DNA of 64,000 bases, taken from Opitutaceae bacterium (lineage in GTDB: Bacteria; Verrucomicrobiota; Verrucomicrobiia; Opitutales; Opitutaceae). The position numbers and the translations under genes were made by a program. The stretch spans positions 58,963 through 122,962 of the forward strand of contig JAUYAK010000078.1 in assembly GCA_030693515.1 (NCBI GenBank), written 5' to 3'. The notes below the pieces were generated by a model that was given only the letters and a program-made list of their open reading frames with translations, made no database searches and was not told the DNA's origin. This document shows, piece after piece, positions 34,455 through 43,912 of the stretch (the stretch's first letter is position 1; every line of letters begins with the position of its first letter).

Positions 34455-37178
34455 ATGTCCACTACTCCCCATCCTGTCTTTTTCGCCGAACAGAACGATT
34501 TTGCCCTGTTGCTCGCCCGGGGTGCCGCCGCGGGGCGCGCGCTGCGGATCGAGTCGGTCGTGGAGATTCCCCACACCAACGCCACTGCCCTCGCTGAGAC
34601 GGTGCGCCGATCGCTCCCGCCTGGCGCCACGATTATTTGCGCTGTCCGCCCGGGCGGACGCACCCTCCATCTCGCCAGCGCAGCCGCGGCGTCGGCGCAT
34701 GCGGGCTCCGCCGGAGTCCAACGCTTCGCCCAAGCGCTGCCTGATTTTTCCGGCGGACCCGTATGGACCGCGGCGGCGCGCGCCCGTGACGGTGTCGGTC
34801 CCGATGGCCATCCCTGGCTGCTGGCCGCAGCCGCTGGCGAAAGCCATGCGCACTCGCTCGCCTCACTCGCCGCACTCGGCCTGCAACCGGCCCGCACCCT
34901 CTCCGCCACGCACCATGCCGTCGGGGCGATGATGGCCCTCGCCAGTTCCCCGACTCTGCTCGTCGAAGTCGGCGAGCATCAGGCCCACGCGTTGGTCATC
35001 GGTCCGGACGGCGTGCTGGCGGTCGCGCCGGTTTCACTGAGCCTCGATTGCATCGCCGAAGCCGTGCAGGCCGAACTCGGCATGAAGTTCCGCGGCTCGG
35101 CCGTGAAACTCTTCCTCAATCCCGACTACGATTTTAGCGAAGCCGCGGCCAAGATCGCCGCGCGTCTGGCCTCGCGCCTGAACTCAGAGATCGGCGCGCT
35201 GCCGGGCGCGAAGCCTGGCTCCCTCGCCTGCTCCGGCCTGCCGGCGGCGCAGCAATGGCTCACGCACTCGCTCGCCTCGGCCCTCGATCTCGCGCTGTTC
35301 GCGCCGGACCTCAAGGCGTGGTGTCACCGTGCCGGGACGACATTCGCATCGGCCGAACTCGAAGCTTCACTTTCTCCGGCGTGGGCCGGTTTTCTGAACT
35401 TGGCCAACACGAGCCAGAACGACGCCGCAGCCTGGCAAGTCGGCTGGCAGCCGGCTCCCAGTGCGCCGAGCGCACCCGCGACCGAGACCAAGGCCCCCGT
35501 CCCGTCCGCCACCCAAACCCCGGCGGCTGCCGCGACCTCCGCTCCGGCCAAACCGACCCCCGTGCCCTCGCCCGTCATCTCCGTGAAGACGGTGCCCGCG
35601 CCCAAGCCCGCCGCGCCCGTCGTCGCCGCCAAGCCAGTCACTCCGGTCCCGGTGGCCAGAGCCACGGTGCCGGCCAGCACGATGCCCGCCAAAGCCGCGG
35701 TGGCCGCCAGCCCGGTCGCACGAGCCACCGTGCCCGATTCTGCGGTCAGCTATCCACCCCGGCCCACTCCCGCGATGAAGCCGTCGGGGAAAAAGCAGCC
35801 TGAGCCCGCTCCCGCCAAATCTGTCGTGGCTGCGACGCCAGCCAAGTCCGCTCCGCCTCCGCCGGCGAACAAATCTCCCGCCAAGACCATCGCGCCCACT
35901 CCGGCGCCCGTCCCCGCGCCACCACGCTCCAGACGTCCGCTCCTCCTCGGCCTGGCCTTGGCCGCTAGCCTCGTGCTGGCGATCGGCGGCGGTCTGTTCT
36001 GGCAGTCCCACCGCGAGTCGGCCGCCCGCGCCGCCACCGAGCAGGCCCGGGTTGAGTCCGAGCGCCTGGCCGAAGCCGAGCGCCAGCGTCTCGCCGCCGA
36101 GCAGGTCCGCATCGAGGCCGAGACGCGCCGCAAGATCGAACTGGAAAACGCCCAGAAGCTCGCCGCCCACGAAGCCGCGCGCCAGCAGGCGGAGAACGAG
36201 GCGCGCATCGCGGCCGCCATCCGCCTAGTCAACGCCCGCGGCTCTCTTTCCGTGGGCGGCCCCGCCGGCGCCACTGTCACCGTCGGTGATCTCCCGCCGC
36301 GCACCGCGCCGGCCACGTTCACTGATCTTAAACTCGGCCGCCATACCGTCACCGTTTCGCTCCCGCACCACGAGACCGCCAAGCTCGACGTCGAAGTGAA
36401 GGAAAACACCATCTCCGACGCCGGCCCGGTGCGCCTCGCTCGCCTCGTCGGCACGCTCATCCTCACCTCCGAACCGGGCGACGCCAATTACGAGATCCGC
36501 CCTGCCCATACCATCAGCCTCTCAGCCAGCGCCGTCCGCCGGGGCCGCACACCCGTTACCTTCGATGATATCACTCCCGGTGATTATGTCGTCACCTTCA
36601 CCCGCGAGGGCTGGCAGCCGCACACCGAGACGGTCACCGTCGGCCGCGATTCCACTGTGCGTGCCGCCTGCGCCTTTCGCACCGGCATCGTGAAGCTGAC
36701 CACCACGCCCGCGGGCGCCGCCGTCTCGCTCGCCGGCGTCGCGGTCGGTGTCACGCCTCTCACCCTCGTCGAGCAGAATCCCGGCGCGGTCACCTTCGAA
36801 CTTGCGCTCGCCGGGCACGATCCCGAGACGGTCGAAGCGCGCATCGAATCCGGCCAGATTCTGAATATCGCCCGCACGCTCGAGCCCGAAGACCGCATCG
36901 TCCGCCTCACCGATGCCGATCAGAGGCCTGTCGCCATCCTCACCCCGCAACCTGAGATATCCACCCAAGGTCTCGAAGGCTCCCTGCGCGTGGACATCAC
37001 CTTGACCGTCGACCGCAACGGCAACCCCCGCGACCTCGTCGTGACCAAGGCGCCCACTCCGGAGATCGGAAAACTCTGCCTCGCCGCGGCCCAAAAGTGG
37101 AAATTCAAACCCGCGACCGTGAACGGCAAACCCGTCAACGTCCGCGTGGCCGTGCCGTTCAACATCGTGGCGCCGTAG
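34455..37178 (+). CDS. Membrane protein with actin/PilM-like N-terminus, PEGA repeats and TonB C-terminal domain
   Basis: 907 residues. The first 320 or so (before any hydrophobic segment, so cytoplasmic) have spaced motifs reminiscent of PilM/actin-like ATPases (LLVEVGEHQAHALVIGPDG; GSLACSGLPAAQQWL), but this match is weak. A Pro/Ala/Lys-rich linker of about 170 residues leads to one transmembrane helix at about 495-517 (LLLGLALAASLVLAIGGGLF). A short coiled coil follows, then three PEGA-like beta domains (about 595-655, 660-735, 738-800; e.g. TTTPAGAAVSLAGVAVGVTP). The end (about 835-907) is a TonB C-terminal domain: RVDITLTVDRNGNPRDLVV ... AAQKWKFKPATVNGKPV. It may couple an internal signal or ATPase to an outer-membrane partner. 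Confidence 0.82.
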   Translation: MSTTPHPVFFAEQNDFALLLARGAAAGRALRIESVVEIPHTNATALAETVRRSLPPGATIICAVRPGGRTLHLASAAAASAHAGSAGVQRFAQALPDFSGGPVWTAAARARDGVGPDGHPWLLAAAAGESHAHSLASLAALGLQPARTLSATHHAVGAMMALASSPTLLVEVGEHQAHALVIGPDGVLAVAPVSLSLDCIAEAVQAELGMKFRGSAVKLFLNPDYDFSEAAAKIAARLASRLNSEIGALPGAKPGSLACSGLPAAQQWLTHSLASALDLALFAPDLKAWCHRAGTTFASAELEASLSPAWAGFLNLANTSQNDAAAWQVGWQPAPSAPSAPATETKAPVPSATQTPAAAATSAPAKPTPVPSPVISVKTVPAPKPAAPVVAAKPVTPVPVARATVPASTMPAKAAVAASPVARATVPDSAVSYPPRPTPAMKPSGKKQPEPAPAKSVVAATPAKSAPPPPANKSPAKTIAPTPAPVPAPPRSRRPLLLGLALAASLVLAIGGGLFWQSHRESAARAATEQARVESERLAEAERQRLAAEQVRIEAETRRKIELENAQKLAAHEAARQQAENEARIAAAIRLVNARGSLSVGGPAGATVTVGDLPPRTAPATFTDLKLGRHTVTVSLPHHETAKLDVEVKENTISDAGPVRLARLVGTLILTSEPGDANYEIRPAHTISLSASAVRRGRTPVTFDDITPGDYVVTFTREGWQPHTETVTVGRDSTVRAACAFRTGIVKLTTTPAGAAVSLAGVAVGVTPLTLVEQNPGAVTFELALAGHDPETVEARIESGQILNIARTLEPEDRIVRLTDADQRPVAILTPQPEISTQGLEGSLRVDITLTVDRNGNPRDLVVTKAPTPEIGKLCLAAAQKWKFKPATVNGKPVNVRVAVPFNIVAP

Positions 37179-37270
37179 CCACGATCGGCGAGGCCCAGGG
37201 CCGTGTCGGTTAGCGCCACCGCAGGCGCGGCCTTGACGCATCCCGCCGCATGTGAGGTTCTGGCAAGCGA

Positions 37271-37286
37271 CCTGCTAAATAGCAGG
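37271..37286. promoter_or_regulatory. Palindrome upstream of the ATP-grasp operon
   Basis: CCTGCTAAATAGCAGG is a perfect 7-base inverted repeat around an AA centre. It lies 20 bases before the GTG start of the ATP-grasp gene and could be an operator or a small RNA hairpin in the leader. No matching regulator is encoded nearby. Confidence 0.4.
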
Positions 37287-37306
37287 CACGTTCACCAAAA
37301 CCCTCC

Positions 37307-38755
37307 GTGTCGATTCTCAACCCCCACTACGATTCCGGCGCGTTCTTCGACGAGATGTTCGCGGGGACCGAGGCCGCCGGCACGCGGCCGCATTACAGCC
37401 GCCTCGCAGAACGTCTCGGCCGCCTGCCCGAAGACGAGTTCAACCGGCGCCGCGCCGCCGTGGACAGCGCCTTTCTCCGCCGCGGCGTCACCTTCACGGT
37501 CTACAACGACACGCAGGGCACGGAGCGCATCTTCCCCTTCGATCTCATCCCGCGCATCATCCCGGATCACGAGTGGCGCCGCATCGAGGCGGGGCTCATC
37601 CAGCGGCTGCACGCGCTCAACCTTTTCCTCGACGACATCTACCACGGCCAAAAATGCCTGAAGGACAAAATCGTGCCGGCTGCGCTCATCCTCGGCGCGA
37701 AGCATTTCCGGCGCGAGTTCATGAACTTCTCCGTGCCGCGCGGCATCTATGTCCATATCTGCGGCTCGGACCTCATCCGCGATCACCAAGGCAACTACCT
37801 CGTGCTTGAGGACAATCTTCGCTGCCCCTCCGGGGCCAGCTACATGATCGAAAACCGCGCCGCCATGCGGCGCGCCTTCCCTAATCTCTTCCAGAGCTAC
37901 GGCGTCCGCCCCGTGGAGAGCTACGGCGATGATCTCCTGAAGGCGATGCTCCACCTCGCACCGGGCAAGGACAAACCCAACGTCGTGCTGCTCACGCCCG
38001 GCGTCTTCAACAGCGCCTACTTCGAGCACTGTTTCCTCGCGCGCCAGATGGGCATTCCGATCGTCGAGGGTCGCGACCTCGTCGTCCGCGATGCGCACGT
38101 TTACATGCGCACCACGGCCGGCCTCGTGCCCGTCGATGTCATCTACCGCCGCATCGACGACGACTTCCTTGATCCCACTGTCTTCCGCGGCGACTCCATG
38201 CTCGGCGTGCCAGGACTGGTAAATGCCTACCGCGCCGGCCACGTCGCCCTCGCCAACTCCATCGGCACCGGCGTCGCCGACGACAAGGTCATCTACGCTT
38301 ACGTCCCGAAGCTGATCAAATACTACCTGGGCGAGGAACCGCTCTTGCCAAACGTGAACACCTACCTCGCCTCCGAGCCGCTCGACCGGAAATATATTTT
38401 GGAGAACATCGAGAAGCTCGTCGTGAAGTCCGCCAACGAAGCCGGCGGCTACGGGATGCTGATCGGCCCCCACTCCACCAAGGCCGAGTGCGAGTCGTTT
38501 CGCGCGCAGGTCGCCGCCAATCCCCGCAACTTCATCGGCCAGGATCCCATCCAGCTCTCGCGCTCGCCTACGTGGTGCGACGGCCAGCTCGAGGGCCGCC
38601 ACGTCGACCTGCGCCCCTACATTCTCTACGGCGAGAAGATCACGGTCACGCCCGGTGGCCTCACCCGCGTGGCGCTGCGCAAGGGCTCCTTGGTCGTCAA
38701 CTCCTCCCAGGGCGGCGGCTCCAAGGACACATGGGTGCTGAAAGGAGACGAGTGA
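37307..38755 (+). CDS. Circularly permuted ATP-grasp family protein (DUF404/DUF407)
   Basis: 482 residues beginning at a GTG. It matches the circularly permuted ATP-grasp type 2 family: [14 protein letters not shown] near the start, [63 protein letters not shown] and [25 protein letters not shown]-grasp enzymes make amide or related bonds through an acyl-phosphate; in this family the substrates are unknown. It starts the five-gene operon with alpha-E, two transglutaminase-fold and DUF2126 genes. This association is conserved across bacteria and has been proposed from comparative genomics to make or attach a peptide. A 16-base palindrome lies just upstream. Confidence 0.95.
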   Translation: MSILNPHYDSGAFFDEMFAGTEAAGTRPHYSRLAERLGRLPEDEFNRRRAAVDSAFLRRGVTFTVYNDTQGTERIFPFDLIPRIIPDHEWRRIEAGLIQRLHALNLFLDDIYHGQKCLKDKIVPAALILGAKHFRREFMNFSVPRGIYVHICGSDLIRDHQGNYLVLEDNLRCPSGASYMIENRAAMRRAFPNLFQSYGVRPVESYGDDLLKAMLHLAPGKDKPNVVLLTPGVFNSAYFEHCFLARQMGIPIVEGRDLVVRDAHVYMRTTAGLVPVDVIYRRIDDDFLDPTVFRGDSMLGVPGLVNAYRAGHVALANSIGTGVADDKVIYAYVPKLIKYYLGEEPLLPNVNTYLASEPLDRKYILENIEKLVVKSANEAGGYGMLIGPHSTKAECESFRAQVAANPRNFIGQDPIQLSRSPTWCDGQLEGRHVDLRPYILYGEKITVTPGGLTRVALRKGSLVVNSSQGGGSKDTWVLKGDE

Positions 38756-38757
38756 TC

Positions 38758-39807
38758 ATGAGCCACGCCCCCCAACCCGCAGCCCGCGCCCAGGCGACGA
38801 CGATGCTCTCGCGCGTCGCCCATTCCCTCTACTGGATGAGCCGCTTCATCGAGCGCGCCGAGAACACCGCCCGGCTCCTCGAGGTGAACATCCAGTTCAT
38901 CGACGACTTTGAGAACGTCACCGCCACCCAGCTCGATCAGCACTGGCAGTCGCTCGTCCTCAGCACCGGCGACATCGAGCTGTTCGAAAAACACTACGAG
39001 GTCGCCGACAGCCGCACCGTCACGGAATTCCTCTCTTTCGACCTGCGCAACCCCAGCTCGATCCTCGCCTGCGTCTACGCGGCCCGCGAAAATGCCCGCA
39101 TGATCCGCGACCAGATCTCCGCCGAGATGTGGGAGTCGATCAACGAGCTGCACCTCTTCCTCAAATCGCGCTCCACCGCCGCCGTGTGGTCCGACGGACC
39201 CAACGAGTTCTTCGGCTCCATCAAGCGCGCCTCCCACCTCTTTCAAGGCCTCACCGCCTCGACCTACTCGCGTTCCGAAGGCTGGGAGTTCATCGAGTTC
39301 GGAAAATTCCTCGAACGCGCCGACCAGACCACGCGCATCCTCGACGTCAAATACCACATCCTCCTTCCCAGCGCGACCGACGTTGGCGGCGCCGTCGACA
39401 CCGCCCAGTGGCAGGCGGTGCTCCGCTCCGCCTCCGCGCTCGAGGCCTACCGCCGCTACTACGTCCGCGAGATCCTGCCCTGGAAGGCCGCGGAGTTCCT
39501 CGTCTTCTCCGACAGCTTCCCGCGCTCCCTCCATTTTTGCGTCGCCCAGGTCGACGACTACCTTCGCCGCATCCTCGGCGAGAGCGGCACCCGCCCGCGC
39601 ACCGGCGCCGCGCGCGCCTCGCGTCGCCTCCTCGGCGACCTGCAAACCCTCACCATCACCGACGTGCTCAACCAGGGCCTCCACGAATTCCTTCTTGAGG
39701 TGCAACTCGCCCTCGAGGCCATCGGCCAGGAGGTCGTCGAGACGACGATGTTCTATCCCGCCGAGTCCTCGCTGAGCGACCAGCAGCAGCAGCAGCAGCA
39801 ATCCTGA
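38758..39807 (+). CDS. Alpha-E domain protein
   Basis: 349 residues from the ATG at 38758, preceded by a good ribosome-binding site (AAAGGAG at 38741-38747) and only two bases after the ATP-grasp stop. The all-helical alpha-E domain opens with MLSRVAHSLYWMSRFIERAENTARLLEVN and shows the repeated FIEFGKFLERADQTTRILDVKY. Helical pairs with conserved E-R-A-E/D suggest an enzyme-like or scaffold role; no activity is known. It always neighbours the permuted ATP-grasp protein and is sometimes fused to it. The C-terminus ends in seven glutamines encoded by six CAG codons and one CAA. Confidence 0.94.
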   Translation: MSHAPQPAARAQATTMLSRVAHSLYWMSRFIERAENTARLLEVNIQFIDDFENVTATQLDQHWQSLVLSTGDIELFEKHYEVADSRTVTEFLSFDLRNPSSILACVYAARENARMIRDQISAEMWESINELHLFLKSRSTAAVWSDGPNEFFGSIKRASHLFQGLTASTYSRSEGWEFIEFGKFLERADQTTRILDVKYHILLPSATDVGGAVDTAQWQAVLRSASALEAYRRYYVREILPWKAAEFLVFSDSFPRSLHFCVAQVDDYLRRILGESGTRPRTGAARASRRLLGDLQTLTITDVLNQGLHEFLLEVQLALEAIGQEVVETTMFYPAESSLSDQQQQQQQS

Positions 39808-39873
39808 AACGCCGCGCCCTCCTTCGCCCTTGCCTGCCGCGCCCAAGCGCGGTGCAAGCGCGCCCGCGCTTCC

Positions 39874-40743
39874 ATGCATCTCCGCGTCATCCATCGCACC
39901 ACCTTCACCTACGCGGGCCAGGCCCACGACAGCTTCAATGAAGTGCGTCTCCGCCCGGTCGACGACGACGCCCAGCGCTGCCACTCCTTCAAACTGAACC
40001 TCAGCCCTGCCGCCACCACGCGGGAATACACCGATTTCTACGGCAACACCGTGCACTACTTCGAAGTGCCCGCCGATCACCGCAAGCTCGTCATCGAGGC
40101 CGCCTCCAACGTCGAGACCACGCCCCTCTCCGCCCGTCCCGCGATCCCGCGGGTGGAGATCTCAGACCTGGAACGTTCGGCGGAGCGCGAGATGCTCGCC
40201 GAATTTTACACCAGCTCCCACTACGTGCCGCTTGATGTCGAGCTGTGGCGCGAGGCGCAGGACGCCCTCGCCGAAGGCCGCAGCGATGTCTGGGGCGACG
40301 TGCGCCGGCTCGGCGAACACATCTACCGCCGCTTCGCCTACCGGCCCAAATCCACCGGCGTGAACACCCGCGCCACCGATGTGCTCAAGCTCCGCATGGG
40401 CGTCTGCCAGGACTTCGCCCACGTCCACCTCGGCCTCTGCCGCAGCATGGGCATTCCGGCGCGCTACGTGAGCGGCTATTTTTTCAACACCACCCGCCGC
40501 CCCCGCGAGATCGAGGCCTCCCATGCCTGGATCGAGGCCTACGTCCCCGGCTACGGCTGGGCCGCCTATGATCCCACCCACGAACGCGTGGCCGACGAGC
40601 GTTACGTGAAGATCGCCACCGGCCGCGACTACGCCGATATCCGCCCGGTCAACGGCACCTACCGCGGGCCGCCCACCCGTTCCCTCAAGGTCGTCGTCAC
40701 GGTGCGTGAGGCGCCCGCGCCCGTCGCCGTCGCGACCGCCTGA
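39874..40743 (+). CDS. Transglutaminase-like cysteine protease-fold protein, copy 1
   Basis: 289 residues. An N-terminal bacterial transglutaminase-like beta domain (MHLRVIHRTTFTYAGQAHDSF, about 1-90) precedes a catalytic domain with a complete triad: C178 in GVCQDFAHV, H217 in ASHAWIEAYV and D233 in AYDPTH. Such proteins are amidases, peptidases or acyl-transferases. Within this operon they are thought to remove or transfer the peptide made by the ATP-grasp enzyme. There is no signal peptide, so it acts in the cytoplasm. It starts 66 bases after the alpha-E gene. Confidence 0.94.
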   Translation: MHLRVIHRTTFTYAGQAHDSFNEVRLRPVDDDAQRCHSFKLNLSPAATTREYTDFYGNTVHYFEVPADHRKLVIEAASNVETTPLSARPAIPRVEISDLERSAEREMLAEFYTSSHYVPLDVELWREAQDALAEGRSDVWGDVRRLGEHIYRRFAYRPKSTGVNTRATDVLKLRMGVCQDFAHVHLGLCRSMGIPARYVSGYFFNTTRRPREIEASHAWIEAYVPGYGWAAYDPTHERVADERYVKIATGRDYADIRPVNGTYRGPPTRSLKVVVTVREAPAPVAVATA

Positions 40744-40776
40744 ATCATACTGGCGAAACCCTGCTCCCTTCCTCGC

Positions 40777-41646
40777 ATGTTTCTCCGCCTCACCCATCTC
40801 ACGCGCTACGACTACTCGGCGCCCGTCTCCTTTGCGCCGCACGCGCTCTACCTGCGGCCACGCGAATCGACGCGCCAGCGCCTGCATGAGTTCGCCCTCG
40901 CGATTAGCCCGGAGGCGCGGCGCATCGCGACCAACGATCCGCTCGACAACGCCCTCGACTGGGCCTTCTTCGCGCCCGAAGTTCTCTCGGCTCAGCTCGA
41001 GTTCCGCAGTGAACTCATGGTCGAGACGCTCGACGAAAACCCCTTCGATTTTTTCCTGCGTCCCTCGGCGAGCGATTTCCCCTTCGCCTACGATCCGGCG
41101 GAACGCATCGCGCTTGCACCCGCCCTCACCCTCCGCGCCGAAACCCGGGCCGACGATCTGCGCGCCTGGCTCGCCGCCCATCTGCCCGCGCCACCCGGCG
41201 GCACGGTGCCGTTCCTCATCGCGCTCAACGGCGCCGTGCAGCGCGCCCTGGCCTATTCTCGCCGGGATGAACCGGGCATCCAGACCGTCGCCGAGACGCT
41301 CAGCCGCCGCGGCGGCTCCTGCCGCGACTACGCGCTGTTCCTGATCGAACTCTGCCGTGTGCAGGGCATCGCGGCGCGTTTTGTTAGCGGCTACCTCTAC
41401 GAGGCCGTTGATCCTCAGATCATCAATCCTGCGCCACCCGCCATGCACGCCTGGGTCGAGGTCTATCTGCCCGGCGCAGGCTGGCGCGGTCTCGATCCCA
41501 CGCGCGGCATCTTTTGCAACGACGCCTTCGTTCCCGTCGCTCACACGGCCGTCGCCGAAAGCGTGAATCCCGTGCAGGGCACGTTTTACTGTGCCGGGCC
41601 CGTCACTTCCCGACTCACCACCGAACTCACCATCGTCCGGCTCTGA
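40777..41646 (+). CDS. Transglutaminase-like cysteine protease-fold protein, copy 2
   Basis: 289 residues, the same layout as its upstream neighbour but diverged: N-terminal beta domain (MFLRLTHLTRYDYSAPVSF) and the triad C182 in GGSCRDYALF, H224 in PAMHAWVEVYLPG and D240 in GLDPTRG. It ends 8 bases before the DUF2126 gene. In many bacteria this transglutaminase type is fused to DUF2126 in one protein of about 1100 residues; here the two parts are separate adjacent genes. No leader peptide is visible. Confidence 0.94.
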   Translation: MFLRLTHLTRYDYSAPVSFAPHALYLRPRESTRQRLHEFALAISPEARRIATNDPLDNALDWAFFAPEVLSAQLEFRSELMVETLDENPFDFFLRPSASDFPFAYDPAERIALAPALTLRAETRADDLRAWLAAHLPAPPGGTVPFLIALNGAVQRALAYSRRDEPGIQTVAETLSRRGGSCRDYALFLIELCRVQGIAARFVSGYLYEAVDPQIINPAPPAMHAWVEVYLPGAGWRGLDPTRGIFCNDAFVPVAHTAVAESVNPVQGTFYCAGPVTSRLTTELTIVRL

Positions 41647-41654
41647 ACCCGCCC

Positions 41655-43820
41655 ATGCCAAACGCCCCCTACGCCGCTCCCGTGTGGAAAAAAATCCTCG
41701 CCTGCGCCGCCGAGGTCGAAGCGGCGCTGGGCCGCAGCGGCGTGAAGCTCACGATGGGCGGCGAGCCCACCTTTGTCCCCGTGTCGCCCCGCGGCGCCGA
41801 GTGGCAGACCGCCGCCCTCGGCCCCACCAAACTCGCCTACGCGCGGCGCCTCGCGCGCGAACTTGTGCGCACCACGTTCCCCGGCGCCGTCGTTCTCGAA
41901 ACCTCCGCCAAGCACTATCCCGGTGAACCGCTCCCGCGCTGGGCCCTGTTGATCCAGCGCCGCGCCGACGCCACGCCGCTCTGGCACGACATCACCCGCC
42001 TGTCCGCCGACACCAAACCCGGCAAACATACCGCGAAGGGCGCCAAGAAATTCGCCATCGCGCTCGCACAAGCCCTCTCCGTCGATTCGACCCATTGCCT
42101 GCCCCTCGCCGAGGCCACGGCCCCCGCCGCCGTCACCGGCTACGTCCTGCCCCTCGATCACTCCGACGCGAAATGGATCACCGATGATTGGACGCCCGCG
42201 TTCGGCACCGACCCGCTGCCACTTTTTCCAGGCGAAAGTCCCGCCGGCCTCCGTTTGCCCCTCGCCAAGCTCGGCGAAAAAAACCTCCGCCGCGCCCTCA
42301 CCGCCGAAGTCCGCGCCGGCACGCTCACGATTTTCATCCCGCCGCTGCTGCTTCCCGCCTACTGCGAGCTGCTCCCGAAAATCGAGGCGACCCTCGTCAC
42401 GCTCAAACTCCGCGATGTCGTCCTCGCCGGCTACGCCCCGCCGGCCGATCCGGCGCTCCCCACCGTCGGCCTCGCCAGCGATCCCGGCGTGCTCGAGATC
42501 AACGTCGCGCCGTGCGCCACGTGGGCCGGCTACGACACGCAGCTCCGCCAGCTCTACGCCGCCGCCGAGGCGGTCGGCCTCTGCGCGCGCAAGCTCCAGT
42601 TCAACGGCCGCGAGGTCGGCACCGGCGGCGGCGCGCACCTCGTTTTTGGCGGACCCGCCGACCTGCTCTCGCCGTTTTTCGCCTTTCCCGCGCTGCTGCC
42701 GTCGGTCATCCGCACCTGGCAGCGCCATCCCGCGCTCAGCTACGCCTTCACGGGCGCCTACATGGGCCCCAGCTCGCAGGCGCCGCGCATCGATGAGTCC
42801 ACCTACGAAGCGCTCTACGAACTCGAGATCGCCTGCGCCGGCGCCGAGAACCTCGGATCACCGCAAAACCTCGCACTCTTCGATCTGCTCTTCCGCGACC
42901 TGCTGATGGATCGCTCGGGCAACACCCACCGCGCAGAGATCAGCGTGGACAAGCTCTGGAATCCCTACGCGCCGAACGGCCGCCTCGGCCTCGTGGAGTT
43001 CCGCGCGTTCGAAACGCATCCCGTGGCCGCCGTGCAATCCGTCACCGCGCTTTTCGTGCGCGCGATTCTGGCGCGCCTCTGCGCCGCGCCGTGCCAGGAG
43101 CCGTTCATCCGCTGGGCCGGCGAACTGCACGATCGCTTCTTCCTCCCCGCGTTTGTCTGGGAAGACCTCGCCACGATCTGCGCCGATCTAAAAAATCACG
43201 GCATCCCCTTCGATGTGGAGTGGCTGCGCCCGCCGTGGGATTTTCGTTTCCCCAAGCTCGGGGAGTTCGCCCTCGGCGACAAAAAAACCGGCGAGTTCAA
43301 AATCGAATTTCGCCAGGCGCTGGAGGCCTGGCCGCTCCTCGGCGAATCGCCCAACGCCGGCACCGTCGCCCGCACCGTCGATTCAAGCCTCGACCGGCTC
43401 GAAGCCCGCGTGGCCGACGCAAAGGTGCTCGAGGGCGGCCTCCTCTTGATCAACGGCCTGCCCTGCGAATTTCGCCCGACCACCGATGGCGGCGCCGCCT
43501 GCGGCGTGCGCTACCGCGCCTTTTATCTCACGCCCTCGCTCCAGCCGCACATCCCCGTCCACGCTCCACTCCTGCTCGAATGGGTCGACCGCGAAACCCT
43601 CACGGTCGCCGCCGCCGCCCGCTGGCATGTGTGGAATCCGGCAAACGCCCAGTATCCCGACGCGCCGGCCGATGACACCGCCGCCGCCGCCCGCCGCGCC
43701 GAACGCTGGGAGCCGTGGACCGCCACGCTCGGCCAGCCGCGCTTCGTCCCGAAGATCGATTTCCCGCCCGAGGGCCGGCACACGCTCGATCTGCGGCGCT
43801 ATCCGGCGCAGGCGCGGTAA
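41655..43820 (+). CDS. DUF2126 protein, separate from its usual transglutaminase fusion partner
   Basis: 721 residues from the ATG at 41655. It carries the DUF2126 hallmark LTMGGEPTFVPV near the start, then DPGVLEINVAPC, FNGREVGTGGGAHLVFGGP, SYAFTGAYMGPSSQAPRIDE, NTHRAEISVDKLWNPYAPNGRLGLVEFRAFE and a C-terminal beta region. The conserved acidic and histidine residues in the E-N-V and H-R-A-E-I segments resemble a ligase of the glutamate-cysteine ligase/carboxylate-amine type, but the reaction is unproven. It closes the five-gene operon begun at 37307. Confidence 0.92.
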   Translation: MPNAPYAAPVWKKILACAAEVEAALGRSGVKLTMGGEPTFVPVSPRGAEWQTAALGPTKLAYARRLARELVRTTFPGAVVLETSAKHYPGEPLPRWALLIQRRADATPLWHDITRLSADTKPGKHTAKGAKKFAIALAQALSVDSTHCLPLAEATAPAAVTGYVLPLDHSDAKWITDDWTPAFGTDPLPLFPGESPAGLRLPLAKLGEKNLRRALTAEVRAGTLTIFIPPLLLPAYCELLPKIEATLVTLKLRDVVLAGYAPPADPALPTVGLASDPGVLEINVAPCATWAGYDTQLRQLYAAAEAVGLCARKLQFNGREVGTGGGAHLVFGGPADLLSPFFAFPALLPSVIRTWQRHPALSYAFTGAYMGPSSQAPRIDESTYEALYELEIACAGAENLGSPQNLALFDLLFRDLLMDRSGNTHRAEISVDKLWNPYAPNGRLGLVEFRAFETHPVAAVQSVTALFVRAILARLCAAPCQEPFIRWAGELHDRFFLPAFVWEDLATICADLKNHGIPFDVEWLRPPWDFRFPKLGEFALGDKKTGEFKIEFRQALEAWPLLGESPNAGTVARTVDSSLDRLEARVADAKVLEGGLLLINGLPCEFRPTTDGGAACGVRYRAFYLTPSLQPHIPVHAPLLLEWVDRETLTVAAAARWHVWNPANAQYPDAPADDTAAAARRAERWEPWTATLGQPRFVPKIDFPPEGRHTLDLRRYPAQAR

Positions 43821-43912
43821 GCGAAGCTGCACGCACGAATATGGCGGCGGCTGTGCGGGCCGCCTTGCCTTGGATGTTGAGGGTTGGAAGTTCGCGGTTG
43901 AACGTTGCTCCG

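Noticed and set aside
37778..37839. CRISPR-like or tandem repeats in the high-GC genes
   Set aside because: Repeated GCC/CGC patterns are codon bias; no direct repeats with regular spacers were found anywhere in the window.
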